Part shown: one piece after another, positions 55,772-62,430 of the stretch | How the letters are laid out: each line of letters begins with the position of its first letter | Position numbering within the stretch: position 1 is the stretch's first letter | Assembly: GCA_050789255.1 (NCBI GenBank) | Contig: JBOZRQ010000030.1 | Coordinates: forward strand, 67,763 to 131,762 | Length of the DNA: 64,000 bases | DNA from: JBOZRQ01 sp050789255 | GTDB lineage: Bacteria; Bacillota; Sulfobacillia; Symbiobacteriales; Symbiobacteriaceae | Direction: 5' to 3' | Translations under genes and position numbers: made by a program | The notes under the pieces: generated by a model | Seen by the model: the letters and a program-made list of their open reading frames with translations, nothing else | Databases searched by the model: none | Told to the model about the DNA's origin: nothing

Positions 55772-56546
55772 TCTGCCCGCCGTCGACCATGAAGGTGGTG
55801 CCAGTGATGAAGGAGGCGGCGTCGCTGGCCAGGAAGACCACGGCGTTGGCGAACTCCTCGGGCGTGCCGTACCGGCCAGCCGGGATGCGGCCGAACCACT
55901 CCGTCCGCATCTGATCGCCGCTCTTGCCAACGCTCTTGCCGGTGACGGTGTCGAGGAACTGCACCCGCTCGGTGTCAATGCGGCCGGGCGCCACGCAGTT
56001 TGCCGTGATCCCCTCTTTGGCCACCTGGGTGGAGACGGTCTTCATCATGCCGGTGATGGCGGCCCGCAGGGAGTTGGAGAGCAGCAGGTTGTGAATGGGC
56101 TGCTTGACCGAGCCTGAGGTGATGTAGAGGAGGCGGCCCCAGCCGCGGGCCCGCATGCTGGGCAGCACCGCCCGGGTCAGGCGCACGGCCGACATGAGCA
56201 GGTTGTCGAAGGCGCCCTGCCAGGCGGCGTCATCCAGGTCGTCGATGTAACCGGGGGGCGGCCCGCCGGTGTTGCTCACCAGGATGTCGATGGACCCGTG
56301 CGCCTCCAGGGTAGCGGCGACCAGGCGGTCGACGTCGGCGGCCTTGCTGACATCGGCCTGGAGGGCCAGGACGCGGCGCCCGGTCGCCTCCCGGATCTCC
56401 GCAGCTACCTGTTCGATGGCCTCCCGGTCCCGGCTGCAGATCGCCAGGTCGCACCCCTCCCGGGCCAGGCCCATGGCCGAGGCCTTTCCGAGCCCCTTAC
56501 TCGCCGCCGTTACCAACGCTACTTTGCCTTGAAGTCCGAACTGCAT
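55755..56546 (-). CDS. SDR-family protein with altered active site
   Basis: Encodes 263 residues from ATG 56546, overlapping the upstream stop. The Rossmann fold is clear: VALVTAASKGLGKASAMGL, LQADVSKAADVDRLV and DILVSNTGGPPPGY. The usual catalytic YxxxK is missing: after YITSGSVKQP the expected site reads NLLLSNSLRAAITGM, so Tyr and Lys are replaced. A beta-ketoacyl-reductase-like SDR subgroup with imperfect nucleotide and catalytic motifs is known, and this fits it. FabG activity should not be assumed. The gene follows a small coiled-coil gene. Confidence 0.88.
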   Translation of the reverse strand: MQFGLQGKVALVTAASKGLGKASAMGLAREGCDLAICSRDREAIEQVAAEIREATGRRVLALQADVSKAADVDRLVAATLEAHGSIDILVSNTGGPPPGYIDDLDDAAWQGAFDNLLMSAVRLTRAVLPSMRARGWGRLLYITSGSVKQPIHNLLLSNSLRAAITGMMKTVSTQVAKEGITANCVAPGRIDTERVQFLDTVTGKSVGKSGDQMRTEWFGRIPAGRYGTPEEFANAVVFLASDAASFITGTTFMVDGGQINTLV

Positions 56547-56869
56547 TACGATCTCTCCTTCAGATCAATCAGGACCCGGGCGGCCTGAAGTGCATGAAGT
56601 TTGCCTTGCAGAAGGTCGACCTCGCCTTCGAGGGCGCCGATCGACCGCTCTGTACTATTGAGGACCTCTTTGAGGGATGCTAGCTCTACCTGAATGGCAC
56701 GCTGGTGCTCCGGCGCTAGCATGGTGAGGGTCGAGATGGTCTGCTCCAGGTTGCGGCGATTGGCATATAGGATCTCCAGCTCGGCTTTCTTGCCGATCAG
56801 GTTCTGCTCCACTTCGCTGATCTTTTGCTGAAAGAAGCCGGCGGCATCAAAGAACTGAATGTCCGGCAT
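56546..56869 (-). CDS. Small coiled-coil protein
   Basis: Encodes 107 residues from ATG 56869 with GGGAGGA upstream. Nearly the whole length is heptad-like (KISEVEQNLIGKKAELEIL; ELASLKEVLNSTERSIGALE; VDLLQGKLHALQAARVLIDL), so an extended coiled coil is expected. No known family. It overlaps the SDR start by one base, so the two are cotranscribed. Confidence 0.72.
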   Translation of the reverse strand: MPDIQFFDAAGFFQQKISEVEQNLIGKKAELEILYANRRNLEQTISTLTMLAPEHQRAIQVELASLKEVLNSTERSIGALEGEVDLLQGKLHALQAARVLIDLKERS

Positions 56870-56921
56870 GAGATCCTCCCAAGTATGGTGTACTTGCGTT
56901 CTATTCTACAGCATCTGGGCG

Positions 56922-56951
56922 TTGACGTAACACTATGATCTCGGGTATGAT
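56922..56951 (+). promoter_or_regulatory. Promoter of the tRNA/SRP RNA operon
   Basis: TTGACG (56922-56927), 18 bases, TATGAT (56946-56951), ending 21 bases before tRNA-Met. Confidence 0.8.
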
Positions 56952-56972
56952 GAATCTCGCCGGTTCACACAC

Positions 56973-57049
56973 GGCGGTGTAGCTCAGTTGGTCAGAGCAC
57001 ACGGTTCATACCCGTGGTGTCGCTGGTTCAAATCCAGCCACCGCTACCA
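56973..57049 (+). tRNA. tRNA-Met (CAT)
   Basis: Cloverleaf with acceptor GGCGGTG/CACCGCT, D-arm AGCTCAGTTGGTCAGAGC, anticodon CAT at 57007-57009 and T-arm GGTTCAAATCC; the CCA end is encoded (57047-57049). The G1:U72-type pair and lack of initiator features suggest elongator Met; a tRNA-Ile with modified CAT is possible. Confidence 0.93.
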
Positions 57050-57060
57050 CAGCTTCATAC

Positions 57061-57136
<76 letters not shown>

Positions 57137-57208
57137 GTCCGCTAGTGACTCGGCGGCACTGCGTCAGGGCCGGAAGGCAGCAGCGCTCCGTCGAGTTGCT
57201 AGGTGGAC
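57137..57208 (+). ncRNA. ffs: Signal recognition particle RNA, very short form
   Basis: The universal SRP apical domain is present: GTCAGGGCCGGAAGGCAGCA, containing the GGAA tetraloop and the AGCA of the Ffh-binding internal loop. Outer ends GTCC and GGAC pair. At about 72 bases it is clearly shorter than typical bacterial 4.5S RNA and starts on the first base after the tRNA-Ala CCA, so it must be cut from a shared precursor. Confidence 0.88.
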
Positions 57209-57220
57209 ATAACTCCATAC

Positions 57221-57296
57221 GCGCGGTTAGCTCAGCTGGGAGAGCACATGATTGACGTTCATGAGGTCAGAGGTTCGATCCCTCTACCGCGCACCA
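57221..57296 (+). tRNA. tRNA-Val (GAC)
   Basis: Acceptor GCGCGGT/ACCGCGC, anticodon GAC at 57254-57256, T-arm GAGGTTCGATCCCTC and encoded CCA (57294-57296). Confidence 0.95.
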
Positions 57297-57303
57297 ATGA
57301 AGT

Positions 57304-57333
57304 GAAAGGGGGGCTGTGCGCAGCCCCCCTTTC
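57304..57333 (+). terminator. First terminator after the tRNA operon
   Basis: GAAAGGGGGGCT and AGCCCCCCTTTC form a perfect 12-base stem with a short loop. Confidence 0.85.
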
Positions 57334-57342
57334 CTATTGTGG

Positions 57343-57379
57343 AAAACCCCCAAAGCCCTGAACGGCTTTGGGGGTTTTT
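57343..57379 (+). terminator. Second, tandem terminator
   Basis: AACCCCCAAAGCC and GGCTTTGGGGGTT form a 13-base stem followed by TTTTTG; a back-up to the first. Confidence 0.9.
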
Positions 57380-57461
57380 GTGTCTAAAATAGTGCATCGT
57401 GCGCAATTTTAGGTTAGTGTGTTAGTATAGACGTACTCTAACTCTGGGGCGGTCTGACTTG

Positions 57462-60400
57462 ATGGCGAATCACCGCTTATGCCTGCTGGGCCCACCCGTG
57501 CTGGACGGGCCTGACGGCAGACTCACGCTTTCGCCGGGCAGCAGCGAGGCACTCCTATGCTTCCTCGCTGCGCAACCGATGCGGCTGTTCAAGCCCCCAC
57601 AACTTGTTGCCATGTTCGGCACCGTGGACATGGCTGCTTTGGCGCGCCTGCGCGAGCGCCTGCCCGTCTGGCCGGTGCGGGAGGTCGGGGACAGCCTCGG
57701 CTGGGACCCCGGCGCCGGCGTTGAAGTTGATACCTCGCTCTTCCGGGAGTATGTGGGCGCGGCCGACGGTAACCCGTCGCTCGATTCCTTGCGCGCCGCA
57801 GCTGGCCTTTGGCGGGGCCCCTTCCTTGAGGGCATGCACCTTGCCGGCACGCCGGAGTTTTCGGACTGGCTGCTCCGCAAGCGCGAGCACTGGAAGGACT
57901 GGATGGTGGAGACCCTCCTGCGCCTCGTGGCGCGCGAGGATTCAGACGATAGGGCTGCGAACTGGGCAGCCCAGGGCCAGGTTCTATGTCCGGGGGACGA
58001 ACGCTTTACAAAGCGAGATCGTGTGCGTCCGGCACGACCGCTGCCTGTGGGCGAAGCGTTGGACCTCCAGATTATCGCGCAGATCTCTGGCCAACCCATG
58101 GATACGCTGAGCACCTCGGCCTCCGCCCGTGAGATGGGCGCACTGCTGATCCGAGATGCCCTGACGGGCCTGTATAACCGGCAGTACCTTCAGCGGCGGC
58201 TCTCGATCGAACTTCAGCGAGAGCAGTCGTCCGTCGCCCTGGTGGTGATGGACCTTAACGGCTTCAAGCGAGTCAACGATACCTTCGGCCATGCTGCTGG
58301 CGACCGGATGATCGTGGCCGTGGGTGAAGTTATCCTGCGCCATGTGGGGAAGGTCGGCGTCGCTGCCCGGTACGGTGGAGACGAGTTTGTCGCGGCAATG
58401 TTCGGGCTTGACCCCGGTGCCGTGGAGGATCTGGTCCGGGCATTGCTTGACGACCTCGCAGCCACGAAGGTCCTGTTCGACAATGGTCAGGTGGTGCACG
58501 GTGTCGCCGGGAGCGCCGGTGTAGCGTTGTTTGGCGCAGACGGTTCGGACTACGGCACCCTGTTTGAGGCTGCAGACCAGGCAATGTATTACGCCAAACG
58601 GCGCATGGGCGGCGGAGTTGCCCTGAGTTCTTCCGTGCCTCGCCATGCGGCGGAGCCGAGCAGAACAGCACCGCCACGGGGCGTGGTCACGTTTATAGCG
58701 TGTGAGGCGGCGGGGGCCGATGCACTGGTCTCCTCCTACCTGGAACGGCAGGGCGGGCTCCTCTTCCGCCGTGGAAACCACCCGAGCCGGATCTACTCGG
58801 CCTTCGCCTCCGCACGAGACGCGCTGAACGCGGCGCGTGCAACACAGCAGGCGGGGTTGAGAGTCCGGCTGGCAGTACATACGGGGTATGCAGAGTTCAC
58901 TGGCTCGGAGTACGACGGTGCAACGGTGCGCACGTGCGGTTGCCTCGTACAGGTAAGCCACAGCGGGCAGACGATCCTCTCGCAGCAGGCCTTCGAACAG
59001 GTTCAAGGGCAACTAACAAATGATGAGGCGGTCCGGACGCTCGGTTCTCATCGTCTTCGGGACCTCGACACCCAGATGGAAGTGTTTCAGTTTGAGTACC
59101 CGGGGCTGGCCACGGAGTTTCCTCCGCTGCTCACATTGACCACGTTGCCCAATAACCTCCTGGTGCCGGGCAGCTCTTTCGTAGGCCGAGAGCATGAAGT
59201 AGCTGAGATTGGTGCGCTGCTGAAGCGCGACCGGATCGTGACCCTGTGGGGCACGGGAGGAGCGGGTAAGACGCGGCTGTCACTTCAGGTTGCGTCTGAG
59301 GCAGCCGATGAGTTCCCCGACGGGGTATGGGTGGTCGAATTGGCCCCCCTCGCCGAACCAGGCCAGGTTCTGCAGGCTCTTGCCAACGTCTGCGGCCTTC
59401 GAGACGAACCCGGCCGCTTGACCGCAGATGTGTTGGCGGATCACCTTGCATCGAAGAAGGCGCTTCTGGTTCTTGACAACTGTGAGCACCTACTGCAGTG
59501 CTGCGCTGATTTGGTGCGCACGCTCTCACGTGGGTGTTCCTACCTGAAGCTGCTGACGACGAGCCGGGAACCCCTTGGCGTGCCGAATGAGACGGTATGG
59601 CGTGTTCCTTCAATGTCTCTCCCTGACCCAGCCGCGGCAGAGCCGTCGCGGGACCTAAGCACCTATGACGGTATCCGGCTGTTTGTCGAACGGGCACGGC
59701 TCCACAAACCGGGGTTCGTGCTGACATCTGAGAATGACTCCGCTGTTGTGGAGATCTGTGAGCGTCTGGACGGCATACCTCTGGCGATCGAACTGGCAGC
59801 CGCTCGGCTGAAGGTGCTGTCGGTCACCGAGGTCCTGGAGCGGTTGAACCAGCGGTTCCGGCTGCTAACTAATGGGAGCCGGTCGGCTCATCCCAGGCAA
59901 CAGACGCTTCGGGCGCTCATCGACTGGAGCCATGACTTGCTGTCAGAGCCGGAGCAGGTGTTATGGCGCCGACTCTCGGTTTTCCAGGGCGGTTGTTCGC
60001 TTGCTGCCGTTGAGGCCGTGTGTGGTTTCGGCAGCCTGGATGCCGGCGACATCCTCGACCTCCTTTCCCAACTGGTGGACAAGTCGATCATCACCGCCGA
60101 GGAGCGCGACGGGGAGACTCGGTACCGGTTGCTGGAGACACTGCGGGAATACGGTTACGAGCGGTTGCTTTCTGCTGGGGAAGAGGAGGCTGTCCGCATT
60201 AGCCACTCTCGGTGGTACTTGGCACTGCCCGCGCAAGGAAGGGCGTCCTGGGCGACACCGGGCCAGACCCTATGGCTGGAGAAGCTCGACCGCGACCTTG
60301 ACAACATCTGGGTGGCTCTCCGGTGGTGCCGGCAACGTGGAGAGATCGAGTGCGAGCTTAAGGCCGCTACAAATATGGCGTGGTTCTGGAGCTTGAGGCA

Positions 60401-61337
60401 TTCTGCGGCTGGACGGGAGTGGGTCGAAGAACTCCTGGAGATTCCTGCCACCCGGGACTACCCGGTGCTCCTGACCGCCGTGCTTAGCTATGCAGGCGCT
60501 CTTGCCTCCTACCAAGGCGACAATCACGGCGCCCTCAGGAGGTGGAGGGAGAGCTACTCCCTCGGGCTGAAGTATGGTCCCGCCGACCGGTCGGCCGCTT
60601 CGCTCGGGAACATTGGTTTCGCTCAGCTGGTGGCCGGCGACTACGACCAGGCCGAAGCAACTTTCAGAGAGGTGCTCTCGGTCATATCCCCTGAGGGCAC
60701 TGCGGCGGTCAAACTGTTGATTGGTCGGGTCTCATTATGCCGAGGGGAGCTAGACGAAGCGGTCCGGATGCTGAAGGAGGTTCTCAGAACGCTCCCTGAC
60801 GGAGACCGTCATCGGCAGGCCCATGCAGCGGCTTCCCTTGGTCTGGTCTATTGGTACCAGGGGCAGACAGAGCGAGCTGTTGGGGAACTGAAACTGGCCC
60901 TGCAGATTTACGAGGAGATGGGCGATCAACTGGCGGCTGACCTTAACCTAGTGGTGCTGGGGCATATCGCGCTGGACGCGGGAAACGCGGCAGAGGCCAG
61001 GCATCTGTTTGCTGAGAGCCTGGCGCGGTACTGCCGCTTGCGAACAGGTCTGGCTGTTGGCGAACCCGAGTGTCTGGAAGGCGTTGCTGCCCTTCTTGCC
61101 CAGGTGGGCCGACATGAGGACGCAGCTCGTCTGTTGGGATCTGTGGGGGCTCTCCGGGAGGCATACGGCATGGCGAGACCACCGATTGCACAACCTCGCC
61201 ATGACGCACTGACCGCCGGGCTCATCTCTAAGCTCGGGGAGGCCGGACTTCAGAGCCTGCTAGCTGAGGGAGGGTCCTGGGGCCTTACAAGGGTTGCCAC
61301 TACCGCACTGAGGTTGGTTTCTGGTATATTTGAATAG
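57462..61337 (+). CDS. SARP-like/GGDEF/cyclase-like/STAND ATPase/TPR regulator
   Basis: Encodes 1291 residues from ATG 57462 (TTG 57459 is adjacent). Domains in order: about 1-175, a BTAD/SARP-like region (HRLCLLGPPVLDGPDGRL; GPFLEGMHLAGTPEFSDWLL) with a weak winged helix; 225-390, a GGDEF domain with intact GGDEF at 305-309, so a likely diguanylate cyclase; 400-540, a degenerate class III cyclase-like fold; 565-900, a STAND ATPase with Walker A at 597-604, LLVLDNCEHLL and GIPLAIELAA; then TPR repeats to the end. No C-terminal helix-turn-helix is seen. It ends 31 bases before the first RiPP precursor, so it is probably the cluster's regulator. The combination is unusual. Confidence 0.85.
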   Translation: MANHRLCLLGPPVLDGPDGRLTLSPGSSEALLCFLAAQPMRLFKPPQLVAMFGTVDMAALARLRERLPVWPVREVGDSLGWDPGAGVEVDTSLFREYVGAADGNPSLDSLRAAAGLWRGPFLEGMHLAGTPEFSDWLLRKREHWKDWMVETLLRLVAREDSDDRAANWAAQGQVLCPGDERFTKRDRVRPARPLPVGEALDLQIIAQISGQPMDTLSTSASAREMGALLIRDALTGLYNRQYLQRRLSIELQREQSSVALVVMDLNGFKRVNDTFGHAAGDRMIVAVGEVILRHVGKVGVAARYGGDEFVAAMFGLDPGAVEDLVRALLDDLAATKVLFDNGQVVHGVAGSAGVALFGADGSDYGTLFEAADQAMYYAKRRMGGGVALSSSVPRHAAEPSRTAPPRGVVTFIACEAAGADALVSSYLERQGGLLFRRGNHPSRIYSAFASARDALNAARATQQAGLRVRLAVHTGYAEFTGSEYDGATVRTCGCLVQVSHSGQTILSQQAFEQVQGQLTNDEAVRTLGSHRLRDLDTQMEVFQFEYPGLATEFPPLLTLTTLPNNLLVPGSSFVGREHEVAEIGALLKRDRIVTLWGTGGAGKTRLSLQVASEAADEFPDGVWVVELAPLAEPGQVLQALANVCGLRDEPGRLTADVLADHLASKKALLVLDNCEHLLQCCADLVRTLSRGCSYLKLLTTSREPLGVPNETVWRVPSMSLPDPAAAEPSRDLSTYDGIRLFVERARLHKPGFVLTSENDSAVVEICERLDGIPLAIELAAARLKVLSVTEVLERLNQRFRLLTNGSRSAHPRQQTLRALIDWSHDLLSEPEQVLWRRLSVFQGGCSLAAVEAVCGFGSLDAGDILDLLSQLVDKSIITAEERDGETRYRLLETLREYGYERLLSAGEEEAVRISHSRWYLALPAQGRASWATPGQTLWLEKLDRDLDNIWVALRWCRQRGEIECELKAATNMAWFWSLRHSAAGREWVEELLEIPATRDYPVLLTAVLSYAGALASYQGDNHGALRRWRESYSLGLKYGPADRSAASLGNIGFAQLVAGDYDQAEATFREVLSVISPEGTAAVKLLIGRVSLCRGELDEAVRMLKEVLRTLPDGDRHRQAHAAASLGLVYWYQGQTERAVGELKLALQIYEEMGDQLAADLNLVVLGHIALDAGNAAEARHLFAESLARYCRLRTGLAVGEPECLEGVAALLAQVGRHEDAARLLGSVGALREAYGMARPPIAQPRHDALTAGLISKLGEAGLQSLLAEGGSWGLTRVATTALRLVSGIFE

Positions 61338-61368
61338 ACCGTACATTCAGCGCAGGAGGAACTAGAGC

Positions 61369-61689
61369 ATGGCGCACGACTTCAAGCATTTCCAACGCAA
61401 ATATGCCGAGATTCTCGCCCGAGCTTGGGGAGACCCCGCATTCAAGCACCGCCTCTTGACGGAGACCCTGACCGTTCTGCAGGAGTCAGGTGTCACGCTG
61501 CCCACCGGTCTTAACGTGAAGGTCCTGGAGATGGAGCCCAATACGGTGTACCTATCTGTCCCAGTTCGACCCGACCTGTCAGCACAGACCCTGGCACAGT
61601 CGGCCAACCGTGATGCGGTCGTTACCCCTCCTGACACGGCAGTAATCTTGGGCTCCTTCTCGATTCTCGATCCGGGCACTGAGCCGTAA
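61369..61689 (+). CDS. NHLP-type RiPP precursor peptide 1
   Basis: Encodes 106 residues from ATG 61369 with AGGAGG upstream. The first 70 residues follow the nitrile-hydratase-alpha-like leader: ARAWGDPAFKHRLLTETLTV, then LPTGLNVKVLEMEPNTVYL and SVPVRPD. The C-terminal core AVILGSFSILDPGTEP matches the core of precursor 2 (VVILSCFTTLDPDTQP), with Ser where that has Cys. Ser and Thr here could become oxazol(in)es. It lacks nitrile hydratase catalytic residues and is far too short to be that enzyme. It is followed by a hairpin and a separate precursor gene. Confidence 0.82.
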   Translation: MAHDFKHFQRKYAEILARAWGDPAFKHRLLTETLTVLQESGVTLPTGLNVKVLEMEPNTVYLSVPVRPDLSAQTLAQSANRDAVVTPPDTAVILGSFSILDPGTEP

Positions 61690-61730
61690 CTCCTTACACA
61701 GTCGTCTTAGTGATACATCTGTGGCTAACT

Positions 61731-61759
61731 CAGGCGCCCTGCCAAAGCCGGGGCGCCTG
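61731..61759 (+). terminator. Hairpin after precursor 1
   Basis: CAGGCGCC and GGCGCCTG pair around a loop; there is no strong T run, so attenuation or RNA processing is as likely as full termination. The 3' arm shares AGCCGGGGCGCCTG with the hairpin after precursor 2. Confidence 0.5.
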
Positions 61760-61822
61760 AATTGGTTGGGGCAGTCTCTCAAAAGGGTGCGTCGAGTTGT
61801 CGTGCAAGTATTATCATTTCGT

Positions 61823-61853
61823 ATGACACTGTATATTCCCAATGTGCTATACT
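61823..61853 (+). promoter_or_regulatory. Promoter of precursor 2
   Basis: Extended -10 TGCTATACT (61845-61853) with a weak ATGACA about 19 bases upstream, ending 35 bases before the start codon. Confidence 0.55.
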
Positions 61854-61888
61854 CTCGTGTAGATCACTATCATGGGAGGTAACAATCT

Positions 61889-62149
61889 TTGCAGAATGTC
61901 GAACGCATCATCGCAGAGATCACTGTAAAGGCTTGGAGTGATTCGGAGTTTGCCAAGCGTCTTGAGGCCGACACTGCGTCGGTACTTCGGGAGTACGGAG
62001 TCGACCCGAGCACGGTTGACTTCGTCCTTCCTTCCCGGCCGGTTATGGAGTCAGAGAGCCTTACCGCGGCCGGCAAAGTCGTCATTTTGAGCTGCTTTAC
62101 GACCCTCGACCCGGATACACAGCCGCGTGCGGGCTTCCAACAGCTTTAG
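61889..62149 (+). CDS. NHLP-type RiPP precursor peptide 2
   Basis: Encodes 86 residues from TTG 61889 with GGGAGGT eight bases upstream. Leader: IIAEITVKAWSDSEFAKRL, then ADTASVLREYGVDPST and FVLPSRPV. The core reads GKVVILSCFTTLDPDTQPRA, with one Cys, one Ser and three Thr as potential cyclisation sites. The frame then ends FQQL. Comparison with the second core unit downstream shows one extra base before this stop, so the natural peptide may once have continued into that unit. Confidence 0.85.
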   Translation: MQNVERIIAEITVKAWSDSEFAKRLEADTASVLREYGVDPSTVDFVLPSRPVMESESLTAAGKVVILSCFTTLDPDTQPRAGFQQL

Positions 62150-62315
62150 CGTCGGAGATCCTGATCCGATTGAGCCGCCGTCGGTGTCGAACGCAGGCGG
62201 AAAAGTCGTCATTACGGGCTGCTTTACGACCCTCGACCCGGGTCCACAGCCGCGTGCAAGCTTCGGTTGCTTCAGCTTGGAGGATCCCGATCCGATCAGC
62301 CCGCCCCGTCCTTAA
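62127..62315 (+). pseudogene. Second core unit, out of frame with precursor 2
   Basis: This frame reads GDPDPIEPPSVSNAGG, GKVVITGCFTTLDPGPQPRA and SFGCFSLEDPDPISPPRP before TAA. It repeats the precursor 2 core at a distance of 127 bases (62072 to 62199), that is 42 codons plus one base. It has no leader and only a GTG inside precursor 2 as possible start. Most likely it is a duplicated core detached by a one-base insertion; translation as a separate leaderless peptide or by ribosomal frameshifting are alternatives. Confidence 0.6.
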
Positions 62316-62371
62316 GTGGTTCGGGAGGGGGGAACCTCCCCGAACATAGGATCTCGTGTCCCACACGGGCG

Positions 62372-62396
62372 CTCCGGTTGTAGCCGGGGCGCCTGC
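62372..62396 (+). terminator. Hairpin after the precursor 2 region
   Basis: GGGCGCTCCGG pairs (with G:U pairs) with CCGGGGCGCC. No T run follows, so it could be a processing or attenuation site between precursor and enzyme genes, limiting enzyme relative to substrate. Confidence 0.45.
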
Positions 62397-62430
62397 GTTC
62401 GTCCGAGCACGCACGACGAGGAGTCACAAC

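Noticed and set aside
61369..62149. Nitrile hydratase alpha-subunit fragments
   Set aside because: Only the leader-like N-terminal part of that family is present, followed by short cores and a YcaO gene, so they are RiPP precursors and not enzyme remnants.
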